This document shows, one piece after another, positions 1-8,308 of a DNA stretch of 36,689 bases; position 1 is the stretch's first letter; each line of letters begins with the position of its first letter. Position numbers and translations under genes: made by a program. The stretch is from Hymenobacter terricola (GTDB lineage: Bacteria; Bacteroidota; Bacteroidia; Cytophagales; Hymenobacteraceae): contig NZ_JAGEMO020000092.1 of assembly GCF_017921975.2 (NCBI RefSeq), forward strand, positions 1 to 36,689. Reading direction: 5' to 3'. The notes under the pieces were generated by a model, which was not told the origin of the DNA, did not search any database, and worked only from the letters and a program-made list of their open reading frames with translations.

Positions 1-177
1 AAAAAAAATCGGACGCAAGTGATTGAGCACAACGAAGAAGTCTACAAAAATCGTAACCAAATCGAACGCTGCTTCAACCGCCTCAAGCGGTTTCGGGGCC
101 TCGCTTCACGCTACGAAAAGAACGCCAGCACCTTTCTGGCAATGGTCACCCTCGGAGCCATCCTGATGTGGCTTTAA
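1..177 (+). CDS. IS5-family DDE transposase, C-terminal 59 residues (partial)
   Basis: The reading frame is open from the first base to a TAA stop at 175-177. The translation contains YKNRNQIERCFNRLKRFRGL followed by ASRYEK, the conserved C-terminal signature of IS5/IS427 transposases. In this motif the glutamate after NQI is the last member of the DDE catalytic triad. The protein ends in a hydrophobic stretch finishing AILMWL, as is usual for the family. The N-terminal part lies outside the window. The stop codon sits inside the terminal inverted repeat, so the gene runs to the very edge of the element. The 36572 fragment is probably the N-terminus of a second copy of the same gene. Confidence 0.92.
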   Translation, partial: KKNRTQVIEHNEEVYKNRNQIERCFNRLKRFRGLASRYEKNASTFLAMVTLGAILMWL

Positions 178-191
178 TTGTTTACACGTCC
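174..191. repeat. IS right terminal inverted repeat
   Basis: The bases TTAATTGTTTACACGTCC are the inverse of the left terminal repeat at 36541-36558, matching 17 of 18 positions. This fixes the outer boundary of the element at 191. Confidence 0.9.
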
Positions 192-490
192 TAGTAGCCC
201 AACTGTCTAAGCAAAAGCGCTAATTGTCCATTTCTACCGGCGCAGGCAGCCCCCAATTTTACGGCAGGAACTGGTTGTCGCCCGGGACTGCCCCCACAAC
301 TTGGCCTGTTCGGTTCTGCTCCTGACAGGAGTAGAACACGAATTGAGGCCACTCCGCGCACGGGGGGCGGGGCTCTTTGACGGGCCTGCCAGCCAATGAC
401 TCGCCGTAAAAAAGCCAGGCCCGTCCTCTGCTGCCGCGCGGCCTTGAGCGCCCCCAGCGGCTGCCCACCTAACCTTCACATTGTATTGCC
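192..490. other. Gene-free stretch between the IS and the esterase gene
   Basis: I see no credible gene here. Open frames on the minus strand are antisense extensions of the esterase. The only structured feature is the 25-base palindrome at 313-337. No clear TAnnTTTG promoter was found. Confidence 0.6.
313..337. promoter_or_regulatory. 25-base near-perfect palindrome, possible operator
   Basis: Twelve bases, GTTCTGCTCCTG, are followed by a single central A and then CAGGAGTAGAAC. The arms are complementary except at one position. No T-run follows, so a terminator is unlikely. The size and symmetry suit a dimeric repressor of TetR type. It lies 153 bases before the esterase start. No regulator gene sits beside it, and the sequence differs from the palindrome at 11841-11861. 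Confidence 0.45.
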
Positions 491-1627
491 ATGGCACCCC
501 CGCCTGATAACTCCGTTTCCCGCCGGCACTTTTTGGACTCGGCGGGTCTGCTGACCAGCACCGCCCCTTTTTTCTCCTTCGCCGAAATCATTCAACACCA
601 CATGCCCCAGCTTTCGACGAAAAGCACCGACACCCTGACAGACGAAGCTGAGCCCCCCGTTACCGTGCGGGATTATGCCACTGACCCGCACCTGGACCCG
701 TTGGTGCGTACGTTTCTCAAAGAGCTGAACGGGAGTGGCCCCGGCCTGGAAACCTGCTCGGCCATGCAAGCCCGGAAGGTGTTGGCGGGAGCCCAGGCCG
801 CCGTTGCAGTGAACTTGTCGGGCATTGACGTCAGCGAAAAAACGATTGTCCAGGATGGTTACAGCGTGCTGCTGCACATCGTGCGCCCGGCGGGCGTTTT
901 GGAAAACCTGCCTGTTTTCATCTTCATTCACGGCGGCGGCTGGGTGCTGGGCGATTTTCCTACCCACCAGCGCATGGTGCGCGATTTGGTCGTGGCCTCG
1001 GGCTACGCGGCGGTGTTCGTCAATTACACCCGCACGCCGGACGCCGCCTTCCCGACGGCCATCAATGAAATCTACGCCGCCATGAAATGGGTGGCCGAAC
1101 ACGGTGCCGAAATCAACGTGGACGGGCAGAACCTGGCCGTGGTGGGTAACAGCGTGGGCGGCAACATGACGGCGGCAACGTGCCTGCAGGCCAAAGAAAA
1201 GGGCGGCCCCCGCGTCAAGCTGCAAATCATGATGTGGCCCATTATGGATGCCGATTTTACCACCGGCTCGTACCGGCAGTTCGGGGTGGACCGGTTCCTG
1301 ACGACGGCGACGATGAAGTGGATGTACAACATGTACATCCAGGACCCGCAACAGCGGAAAAACATCCACGCCTCGCCGCTACAGGCCACGGTGGCGCAAC
1401 TCCAGGGCTTGCCCCCGGCCCTGATTCAGGTGGCCGAAAACGATGTTTTGCGCGATGAAGGCGAGGCCTACGGCCGCAAGCTGCGCGAGGCCGGCGTGCC
1501 GGCAACCACCATCCGTTACGACGGGGTGATTCACGACTTTGGCCTGCTCAACGGGCTGGCCGAGGTGCCGACTACGAAGTCCCTGTTCGTCCACGCTGCC
1601 GCCCAGCTGAAAAAGTACCTGGGGTAA
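491..1627 (+). CDS. Alpha/beta hydrolase, HSL-type esterase with Tat-like leader
   Basis: This is a probable carboxylester hydrolase of the hormone-sensitive-lipase (family IV) group. The oxyanion-hole motif HGGGW is at residues 147-151. The nucleophile elbow GNSVGG is at 219-224 with Ser221 as the likely nucleophile. Asp318 (ENDVLRDEG) and His348 (IHDF) complete the expected triad. The N-terminus has SRRHFL at residues 10-15 followed by a weakly hydrophobic stretch, which resembles a twin-arginine export signal, so the enzyme is probably periplasmic. The ATG at 491 is chosen because it retains this leader; a second Met is at residue 38. At 378 residues it is normal for an exported member. 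The natural substrate cannot be read from sequence. Confidence 0.87.
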   Translation: MAPPPDNSVSRRHFLDSAGLLTSTAPFFSFAEIIQHHMPQLSTKSTDTLTDEAEPPVTVRDYATDPHLDPLVRTFLKELNGSGPGLETCSAMQARKVLAGAQAAVAVNLSGIDVSEKTIVQDGYSVLLHIVRPAGVLENLPVFIFIHGGGWVLGDFPTHQRMVRDLVVASGYAAVFVNYTRTPDAAFPTAINEIYAAMKWVAEHGAEINVDGQNLAVVGNSVGGNMTAATCLQAKEKGGPRVKLQIMMWPIMDADFTTGSYRQFGVDRFLTTATMKWMYNMYIQDPQQRKNIHASPLQATVAQLQGLPPALIQVAENDVLRDEGEAYGRKLREAGVPATTIRYDGVIHDFGLLNGLAEVPTTKSLFVHAAAQLKKYLG

Positions 1628-1661
1628 TTCCCCGCTTTATCCCAGGCGTTGCGGCGGGCGG

Positions 1662-1680
1662 GATGGCGCCGCCATCTTTT
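1662..1680 (+). terminator. Possible rho-independent terminator after the esterase
   Basis: A 6-base stem, GATGGC/GCCATC, with loop GCC is followed directly by TTTT. It lies 35 bases after the esterase stop codon. The stem is short, so support is moderate. Confidence 0.4.
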
Positions 1681-1764
1681 CAAACCGAAGCCGGCTGGAA
1701 ATTCGGAAAAATCATCCGGCACGTCATGCTCAGCACGACCGGAAAACGCTTATCACCCCACCAA

Positions 1765-1789
1765 CAACTGACAACGAGCAACTGACAAC
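1765..1789. repeat. Short direct repeat CAACTGACAAC x2
   Basis: The 11-base unit occurs at 1765-1775 and again at 1779-1789, separated by GAG. It lies between the convergent esterase and cupin genes. No function is evident. Confidence 0.5.
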
Positions 1790-1806
1790 TCAAAAAAGGA
1801 AAGCTG

Positions 1807-2526
1807 CTACGCGGCGGCCATGGCAATGCTGAGCAGGAAAACCGAGTCCTCGTGGGCCGTCACGCGGTGCGGAATGCCGGCGTGCAGCGTCAGCAGCTCC
1901 CCTCTCGTCAGTTCGGCGGCCTGCGGCTCGGTCTGGAAGCTGAGGCGCCCTTCCAGTACCTGCAGGCTGAGGACGCCGGGGGCGGTGTGGGTTTTCAGCT
2001 CGGCTCCGGCGTGCAGGGCCAGCAGCACCACGCGCAGGCCGTTGGTTTTGAGCAGGGTGATGGCATTTCGGTCGCTGCTGCGCCAGGCCGACTCCTGCTT
2101 TATCTGGTGGCGCAGCGCCACCAGGTCCATGGTCACCAGGGGCGCGTCCAGCAGGCGGTTGCCTTCGGGGCGCTGGGGCGTGGCAATGTTGTGCTTTTCG
2201 GCCGGCGCGGGGGCCGAAGCGGTTGCGGGTTCGCGCAGGGCCTTCACCAGGTCATCGGCCAGCGTTTCGCTGTACATCCCGTAGCCGTTCACCAGCGTGC
2301 CCTTCACGTGGTGCACCGGCGAGGAAATGGCGTACACCACGGCTTCATCGCCGGGGTCCGAAGCACCTTCGAACCGGTAGTGCCTGTCCACTACAAACTC
2401 TGTTGGGTGCAGCCGCAGGGCACTTTCGGGGCATACCAGGCAGGTGTCCGTCAGGTTGAAGTCGGCCGTGTACCCGTCCTTTTTCAGGTGGGCGAGTACT
2501 TCAGAAACAGTGGTCATGGGTTCCAT
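1807..2526 (-). CDS. Two-domain protein: PRPP-synthetase-like small domain fused to a cupin
   Basis: Residues 5-98 resemble a small stand-alone Bacteroidota protein often labelled phosphoribosylpyrophosphate synthetase. The recognisable stretches are TVSEVL, DFNLTD, RLHPTEF and RFEGASDPGDEAVVYAIS. This domain lacks the catalytic length of a true PRPP synthetase, so that label should not be taken as function. Residues 99-118 form an Ala/Pro-rich linker. Residues 130-239 are a cupin barrel, with LHAGAELKTHTAPGVLSLQV then LEGRLSF, and a second motif around AGIPHRV. The gene points away from the oleate hydratase gene. The start at 2526 was chosen; an in-frame ATG lies three codons later. What the cupin binds is unknown. 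Confidence 0.8.
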   Translation of the reverse strand: MEPMTTVSEVLAHLKKDGYTADFNLTDTCLVCPESALRLHPTEFVVDRHYRFEGASDPGDEAVVYAISSPVHHVKGTLVNGYGMYSETLADDLVKALREPATASAPAPAEKHNIATPQRPEGNRLLDAPLVTMDLVALRHQIKQESAWRSSDRNAITLLKTNGLRVVLLALHAGAELKTHTAPGVLSLQVLEGRLSFQTEPQAAELTRGELLTLHAGIPHRVTAHEDSVFLLSIAMAAA

Positions 2527-2801
2527 ATAGAGGGGGAGCTAGAGCAGTTTTGGAGTCTTTGTCCAGAGTTAAAAAGTCAGAGTCGCTGTAAATGCAGCTT
2601 TGCGACAAATCAGCCGGTGCGGGCCTTTTCTCCTACGCAAAGCGCACCAACGCGTTGTTGAGCACAAATTTCCTGGCCTTGCCCCCCAGCTTGCCATGAT
2701 GTTTGTCATCTGCGGGCTTGATACTCGTCAGGGCACGGCAGCGGCCGGTGGCTGAACCTTTGCAGCGTTCCGTTTATCGCCACTTCCCACTTCGCCCCAT
2801 T

Positions 2802-4394
2802 ATGGCCAAATCAACCCCGCCAGCCGCTGTCCACGCCTACCTCGTGGGCGGCGGCATTGCCTCGTTTGCCGCCGCGGTGTTTCTCATTCGCGACGGCCAG
2901 GTGCCGGGGGCAAACATCCACATTTTCGAGGAAGCGGCCCAGGCCGGCGGCAGCCTCGACGCGGCCGGGCAGGCCGAGCGCGGCTACGTGCTGCGCGGCG
3001 GCCGGATGATGAATTTCACGTACTTCTGCACCTACGAAGTGCTGGCGTCCATCCCCTCGCTGGAGCACCCCGGCAAGTCGGCCTACGACGATATTTTCGA
3101 GTTCGACCGCCAGATTAAGACCTCGGCCCAGGCCCGCCTGGTGAACCGCGAAGGCTACATTCTGGACGTTACTTCCATGGGCTTCACCGAGCCCGACCGG
3201 CTGGAAATGGTGGAGCTGATGGCCCTGCCCGAGCTGCTGCTCGGCACCAAGCGCATCGACGACTGGTTCAAGCCCGGCTTTTTCAAAACCAACTTCTGGC
3301 TGATGTGGGCCACCATGTTTGCCTTTCAGCCCTGGCACAGCCTGGTGGAATTCCGCCGCTACCTGCTGCGCTTCATCCACGAATTTCCGCGCATCGGCAC
3401 CCTGGCCGGGGTCGACCGCACGCCCTACAACCAGTATGATTCCATTGTGCTGCCCATCATGACCTGGCTGCGGGCGCAGGGCGTCGACTTCCGGATGAGC
3501 TGCCAGGTGACGGACCTGGACTTTGCGCCCGATGTGGACGCGAAAACGGTGACCGGCGTGCGCTACACCCAGGCCGGGCAGCCCCACACCCAGGCCGTGC
3601 GGCCCCACGATTTGGTGATGATGACCAACGGCTCGATGGCCGCCAACTCCACCCTGGGCTCGATGACGGCCGCGCCGGTACTGAACACCACCAAGGTGGA
3701 CGGCGCCTGGGCGCTATGGAAAACCGTGGCCACGAAATACTCCGATTTCGGCCGGCCCTATGTGTTCGACGGCCGCTCCGACGAGGCCAAATGGGAGTCC
3801 TTCACCGTGACGTGCAAGGGCACCCGGTTCTTCGATTTGATGGCCAAGTTCTCGGGCAACAAAGCCGGTACCGGGGCCCTGGTCACCCTCGTCGATTCGA
3901 GCTGGCTGCTGTCGGTGGTGCTGGCCTACCAGCCGCACTTCCGCAACCAGCCCGCCGATGTGACGGTTTTCTGGGGCTACGGCCTGTTTCCGGACCGGGT
4001 GGGCGACTACGTGCAGAAGAAGATGAGCGCCTGCACGGGCGAGGAAATCCTGACCGAGCTGCTCGGACACCTGCACTTCACCGGGGAACAGGCCGCCATC
4101 ATTGCCTCCGCCAACTGCATTCCGTGCATGCTGCCCTACATCACCAGCCCGTTTCTGACCCGCTCCCCCGGCGACCGGCCGGAAGTGGTGCCCCAGGGCT
4201 CGACCAATTTCGCCTTCCTGGGCCAGTTTGCCGAAGTGCCCGACGATGTGGTGTTCACGGTCGAATATTCCGTGCGCTCGGCCCAAATGGCAGTGTACGA
4301 GCTGCTGAAGCTCGATAAAAAGCCGCCCGCCGTCTACAAAGGCCAGCACGACGTGAAAGTGCTTTACAACGCCATGAAGGCCATGCACCGCTAG
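2802..4394 (+). CDS. ohyA: Oleate hydratase (MCRA family), FAD-dependent fatty acid hydratase
   Basis: Oleate hydratase adds water across the cis-9 double bond of unsaturated fatty acids, making 10-hydroxy fatty acids, with FAD as a structural cofactor. The dinucleotide-binding motif VGGGIASFAAAVFLIRDG is at about residues 15-32, followed by IHIFEE, where the acidic residue binds the FAD ribose. Residues 65-70 (RGGRMM) sit where most relatives have RGGREM or RGGRML near the active-site loop. The ATG at 2802 gives 530 residues, and the flavin motif then falls near the N-terminus as usual. An in-frame TTG at 2703 would add 33 residues unlike the family and was rejected. It may be co-transcribed with the ATPase gene 63 bases downstream. 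Such enzymes are linked to detoxifying host or environmental unsaturated fatty acids. Confidence 0.9.
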   Translation: MAKSTPPAAVHAYLVGGGIASFAAAVFLIRDGQVPGANIHIFEEAAQAGGSLDAAGQAERGYVLRGGRMMNFTYFCTYEVLASIPSLEHPGKSAYDDIFEFDRQIKTSAQARLVNREGYILDVTSMGFTEPDRLEMVELMALPELLLGTKRIDDWFKPGFFKTNFWLMWATMFAFQPWHSLVEFRRYLLRFIHEFPRIGTLAGVDRTPYNQYDSIVLPIMTWLRAQGVDFRMSCQVTDLDFAPDVDAKTVTGVRYTQAGQPHTQAVRPHDLVMMTNGSMAANSTLGSMTAAPVLNTTKVDGAWALWKTVATKYSDFGRPYVFDGRSDEAKWESFTVTCKGTRFFDLMAKFSGNKAGTGALVTLVDSSWLLSVVLAYQPHFRNQPADVTVFWGYGLFPDRVGDYVQKKMSACTGEEILTELLGHLHFTGEQAAIIASANCIPCMLPYITSPFLTRSPGDRPEVVPQGSTNFAFLGQFAEVPDDVVFTVEYSVRSAQMAVYELLKLDKKPPAVYKGQHDVKVLYNAMKAMHR

Positions 4395-4457
4395 GCCACG
4401 GCCGGTGTGGTAACTTCCGCAGCTCGCACTTGATACTGGGCCCTGGTCCGTCCCGCC

Positions 4458-7112
4458 ATGTCCATCGCCGTCGAAACCGCACCCCCGGAAGCCCCCGCCA
4501 CCCGTCCCACCGGCCTCACCGCGGCCGAGGCGCGGGCCCGCCTCCGGCAATACGGCCCCAACGCTGTGGACGCCACGCCCCCCGATAGCTGGGTGCGGGT
4601 GCTGCTGCGGCAGTTTCGCAGCCTCATTGTGGCGGTGCTGGGCGCAGCGGCCGTGGCGTCGTTTGTGTTTAACGACCGGGTGGAGGCCTGCGCCATCCTG
4701 GCGGTTATCCTGATTAACGCCAGCATTGGCTTCGGGCTCGAATGGCAGGCCCAGGCCTCGATGACGGCCCTGCGCCGCATGGGCCGCGCCACGGCCCGCG
4801 TGCTGCGCGACGACCAGGTGCAGGCCGTGCCCGCCGACGAGCTTACCATTGGCGATGTGCTGCTGCTGGAAGCCGGCGAGGTGGTAGCCGCCGATGCGGA
4901 ACTGTTCGAGGCCCAGCAGCTGCAAGTCAACGAATCGGCCCTCACCGGGGAATCCATGCCGGTGAGCAAAAAGCCGGACGAGCCGGCCGCCGGGGCGCCG
5001 ATGACCGACCAACCCAACCGCCTGTTCAAGGGCACGGCCGTGGTGAACGGCACCGGGCGCGCCTACGTCACGGCCGTGGGCGGCGGCACCCAGCTGGGCG
5101 AAATTGCGCGGCTGGTGCAGCAGGCCGAGCCCACGGCCACGCCCCTCGAAGCCAAGCTCAGCCGCCTCACCCGCCAGCTCATCCTGTTCACGGTGGCACT
5201 GGCGGCCGGGTACGTGGCGGTGGGCCTGTGGCGGGGCCAGCCCGTGGGCCAGCTGCTCGAAATGGCCGTGGTGCTGGCCGTGGCCGCCATTCCCGAAGGC
5301 ATGTCCATTGTGGCCACGCTGGCCCTGGCCTACGGCATGCTGCGGCTGGCCGAGCGCCGCGTCCTCGTCAAGCGGCTGGCCGCCGTGGAAACCCTGGGCG
5401 GCACCGACATCATTTTCACCGATAAAACCGGCACGCTCACCCAGAACCAGATGGCCGTGCACACCGTCTGGCTGCCCGAAGCCCGCCTCGGTTTTCCGCC
5501 GAAAGCGGAAGAAGCTGTCGCCGCCGAAAAAGCCCTTTCGGGCGAAGCCTGCCAGCTGCTGCTGCGGGCGGCCGTGCTGTGCAACAACGCCACTTACGCG
5601 CCCGATAGCCCGGCCGCACTTGGCGACCCGCTGGAAGTGGCCCTGCTGGCCCTGGCCCACCGGCACGGTTTCGATGTGCCCGCCACCCAGGCCGCCGAGC
5701 GCCTGGCCGAGCAGCCCTTCAACTCCGATACCCGCCTGATGGCCACCCTGCACCGCCTGCCCGGCGGCCAGCCCTGGATAGCCGTGAAAGGGGCCGCCGA
5801 GGAAGTGCTGCGCCAATGCACCGCGCAGCATACCGCCACCGGCCCGCAGCCCCTCGCCGAGCCGGCCGAGTGGCTGAAGCGGGCCGAAGAGCTGGCCCAA
5901 ACCGGCCTGCGCACCCTGGGCCTGGCCTGCCGCGTGCCCACCGATGAAAATCCCGACAACTTAGCCCACGACCTGGTTTGGCTGGGCCTGGTGGCCTTCC
6001 TCGACCCCGCCCGGCCCGAAGTTATTCCAGCCATCGAGGCTTGCCGGAAGGCCGGTATCCGGGTGCTGATGGTGACCGGCGACCACCCCGCCACGGCCCT
6101 CACGGTGGCCCGGCAGGTGCACCTGGCCGCTGAAGACGACACGACCGTCGTCACCGGAACCGACCTGGCCGCGCTGCTTGCCCACCCCGAAACCCCCGAC
6201 CCGCGCATGGCGCAAACCCGCGTGTTTGCCCGCGTCAGCCCCGCCCAGAAGCTCGACCTCATCAGCTACTACCAGCAGCAGGGCCACATCGTGGCCATGA
6301 TTGGCGACGGCGTGAACGATGCGCCCGCCCTCAAAAAGGCCGATATTGGCGTGGCCATGGGCCTGCGCGGCACCCAGGTGGCCAGCGAAGCCGCCGCCCT
6401 GGTGCTGCGCGACGATTCCTTCGCCTCCGTGGTGGTGGCCGTGGAGCAGGGCCGCGTCATTTTCACCAACATCCGGCGCTTCGTGCTCTACCTGGTGTCC
6501 TGCAACCTGAGCGAGTTGCTGGTGGTGATGGCGGCGGGCCTGATTGGCAGTGGCGCGGTGCTGCTGCCCCTGCAAATCCTGTTTCTGAACCTGGTAACCG
6601 ACATCTTCCCGGCCCTGGCCCTGAGCGTCGGCCAGGGCAGCCCCCGCGTGATGGAGCACGCGCCCCACTCTCCCCAGGGCCCCATGATGCGGCCCGGCGA
6701 CTGGCGCCTGGCAGCTGGCTACGCCGGGCTGATGACCGCCGCCCTGCTCGGCAGCTACTACCTGGCCCGGCACCAGGCCGGTTTCGCCCCGGCCACGGCC
6801 ACCACCATCCTGTTCTATGCCCTGGCCCTGGCCCAGATGGTGCACGTCTTCAACATGGCCGGCGTGCGCACCCCGCTGCGCCACAACGACGTGCTGCGCA
6901 ACCGCTACGTGTGGCTGGCGCAGGCCTTGTGCACCGGCCTACTGCTGATTACCTATTTCGTGCCCTTGCTGCGGGAATTACTCAATATTCAGCCCCTCAC
7001 CCCGCTGGGGCTGCTTTTTATCCTGGTGCCGGCCGGGGCAGTGCTGGTGCTGGGCCAGCTGCTGGGCTACCTGATTGGCCGGTTTCAGCCGGAGGAGCAC
7101 GGGCGGCTCTGA
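4458..7112 (+). CDS. P2A-like cation-transporting P-type ATPase, probably Ca2+
   Basis: This integral membrane pump is 884 residues long, normal for bacterial P2 ATPases. An N-terminal cation-ATPase domain spans about residues 15-75. The actuator motif LTGES is at 162-166. The phosphorylation motif DKTGT is at 322-326, with Asp322 as the phosphorylated residue. The hinge motif MVTGD is near 538 and GDGVNDAP near 616-623. Ion-site residues match those of SERCA-type calcium pumps: the M4 motif AAIPEG at 276-281, Asn683 and Glu686 in M5 (NLSE), and Asn711, Thr714 and Asp715 in M6 (NLVTD). This favours Ca2+, although Mn2+ or Na+/K+ transport cannot be excluded. The CPC motif of heavy-metal pumps is absent. 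Confidence 0.9.
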   Translation: MSIAVETAPPEAPATRPTGLTAAEARARLRQYGPNAVDATPPDSWVRVLLRQFRSLIVAVLGAAAVASFVFNDRVEACAILAVILINASIGFGLEWQAQASMTALRRMGRATARVLRDDQVQAVPADELTIGDVLLLEAGEVVAADAELFEAQQLQVNESALTGESMPVSKKPDEPAAGAPMTDQPNRLFKGTAVVNGTGRAYVTAVGGGTQLGEIARLVQQAEPTATPLEAKLSRLTRQLILFTVALAAGYVAVGLWRGQPVGQLLEMAVVLAVAAIPEGMSIVATLALAYGMLRLAERRVLVKRLAAVETLGGTDIIFTDKTGTLTQNQMAVHTVWLPEARLGFPPKAEEAVAAEKALSGEACQLLLRAAVLCNNATYAPDSPAALGDPLEVALLALAHRHGFDVPATQAAERLAEQPFNSDTRLMATLHRLPGGQPWIAVKGAAEEVLRQCTAQHTATGPQPLAEPAEWLKRAEELAQTGLRTLGLACRVPTDENPDNLAHDLVWLGLVAFLDPARPEVIPAIEACRKAGIRVLMVTGDHPATALTVARQVHLAAEDDTTVVTGTDLAALLAHPETPDPRMAQTRVFARVSPAQKLDLISYYQQQGHIVAMIGDGVNDAPALKKADIGVAMGLRGTQVASEAAALVLRDDSFASVVVAVEQGRVIFTNIRRFVLYLVSCNLSELLVVMAAGLIGSGAVLLPLQILFLNLVTDIFPALALSVGQGSPRVMEHAPHSPQGPMMRPGDWRLAAGYAGLMTAALLGSYYLARHQAGFAPATATTILFYALALAQMVHVFNMAGVRTPLRHNDVLRNRYVWLAQALCTGLLLITYFVPLLRELLNIQPLTPLGLLFILVPAGAVLVLGQLLGYLIGRFQPEEHGRL

Positions 7113-7169
7113 GCCCAGCCAACGGCCAGTTGCAGCGGGGTTCTCAGGTTCGGATACTATCGCGTCCCA

Positions 7170-8118
7170 ATGCAAACTACCCTTACAGCATTGCCCGGAT
7201 TTTTCCATGCCATAGCTGTCGAAATTCTTGCCCGCGCTCAATTTGCCTTCACCATTGCGCTTCACTACATCTACCCGCCGATGGGCATTGGGCCGGGCGT
7301 GGTGCTGATGGCCAAGGAAGGCCTGTTTCTGAAAGCCCGCAACCCGCTTTTTGAGCACCTGACGCAGCTCTGGATTCGCATTTTCGCGCTCATCTTCGGC
7401 ATTGGGGTGGCCACGGGCACTGTGGTGGAGTTTGAGTTTGGCACCAACCGGGCCACCTACTCGCGCTACGTGGGCGACATCTTCGGCTCGGCGCTGGCGG
7501 CGGAAGGCATTTTTGCCTTTGCCCTGGAGTCGGGCTTTCTGGGCATTCTGCTCTTCGGCTGGCACCGGGTGTCGCCGCGGGTACACTTCTTTGCTACCGT
7601 GATGGCGGCACCGGGCTCCATGTTTTCGGCCATCTGGATTGTGGTGGCCAATTCCTGGCAGCAAACGCCGGCCAGGTTTCACATCGTGGGCTCGGGCCGA
7701 AGTGATGGATTTCTGGGCCATGGTGTTCAACCCCAGCAGCGTAGACCGGCTGTCGCACGCCATCATCGGCGGCTTCCTGTCGGGCAGCTTCCTGGTGTTG
7801 AGCGTGAGCGCCCGGTGCCTGCTCAAGGGCCGCTTCGTGGAAATCCCGAAGGCCGCCTTCGAAGGCCACTACGCCGCCTCCGGGCCGGCCGATATGTACT
7901 TGCTGGGCCGGGTCGATACCAACACCCAGCACGTCACGGGCCTGAGCATCTCCGGCGGCCTGAGCTACTTGCTGCACCAGGATTTCAACGCCCCGGTGCG
8001 CGGGCTGAACAGTTTCCGGCCCGAGGACCGGCCGCCGGTCAACTTCGTGTTCCAGACCTACCACCTGATGGTGGCCATCGGCACGGCGCTTATTGGCCTC
8101 ACGCTGGTAGCCGCGTAG
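7170..8118 (+). pseudogene. cydA: Decayed cydA, cytochrome bd oxidase subunit I
   Basis: Cytochrome bd reduces oxygen with quinol at high affinity. Residues from 7170 read as a good CydA N-terminus, including RAQFAFTIALHYIYPPMGIG with the conserved heme-ligand histidine. Near 7690 the homology jumps from the first frame (ending about NSWQQTPARFHIVGSG) to the next frame (RAEVMDFWAMVFNPSS), meaning one extra base or two lost. Later, GRFVEI is joined directly to PKAAFEGHY, so about 35 residues present in normal CydA are missing, including a membrane helix and the GHHSAEGVA segment. The frame then stops at 8116-8118 after LTLVAA, about 80-100 residues early. The usual C-terminal GRQPW motif is gone and no cydB follows. 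The product cannot be a functional oxidase subunit. Confidence 0.87.
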
Positions 8119-8159
8119 CGGTGACAGATTTTCATATGCCTCTGCCACCGCTACGCGGC
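8110..8159. repeat. Long hairpin (19-base arms) at the cydA break point
   Basis: The left arm at 8110-8128 and the right arm at 8141-8159 are complementary at 18 of 19 positions, with a 12-base loop. The core CCGCTACGCGGC recurs at 8200-8211. The left arm contains the premature stop codon of the cydA remnant. It resembles a REP-like palindromic element. Confidence 0.7.
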
Positions 8160-8246
8160 GTTGGCCTTGCTTCGCCCGGTTTGCTACAAACCTTCTCCGC
8201 CGCTACGCGGCTGCTCCGCAACCTGGGTCAACCAAGACGAAAGAAG

Positions 8247-8286
8247 GCCCGAACTTCCAGCAAAACGGCTGGAAACCCGGGCTTTT
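8247..8286. terminator. Hairpin terminator between the cydA remnant and the qorB-like gene
   Basis: The inner stem TTCCAGC/GCTGGAA is flanked by the outer stem GCCCG/CGGGC. On the plus strand TTTT follows; on the minus strand a looser T-rich run, TTCTTTC, follows. It lies 23 bases beyond the stop of the minus-strand reductase gene, so it could end transcription from both sides. Confidence 0.6.
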
Positions 8287-8308
8287 CTATGCGCAGTCGT
8301 CGGTGCTT

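Larger units (their letters stand above)
1..191 (+). mobile_element. Right end of an IS5-family (IS427-like) insertion sequence, truncated by the window edge
   Basis: This is the 3' part of an insertion sequence. It contains the end of the transposase gene and closes with an 18-base terminal inverted repeat at 174-191. That repeat is the reverse complement of bases 36541-36558, with one mismatch. The bases right after it are TAG, which fits insertion at a CTAG site with duplication of TA. The same element, in the same orientation, begins at 36541. Confidence 0.9.

Noticed and set aside
2751..2764. Shared TGGCTGAACCTTTG before the oleate hydratase and universal stress protein genes as a common promoter
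   Set aside because: It lacks the first T of TAnnTTTG in both cases and no TTG lies at the -33 distance.
2640..2790. Minus-strand frame ending KLGGKARKFVLNNALVRFA before the oleate hydratase gene
   Set aside because: There is no ATG, GTG or TTG start in a sensible place, and it has only about 45 codons after a stop. Similarity to a known protein could not be established.
3714..5900. A 728-codon open frame on the minus strand over the oleate hydratase and ATPase genes
   Set aside because: It is antisense to two clear genes and rich in Gly, His and Gln, the usual product of reading GC-rich genes backwards.
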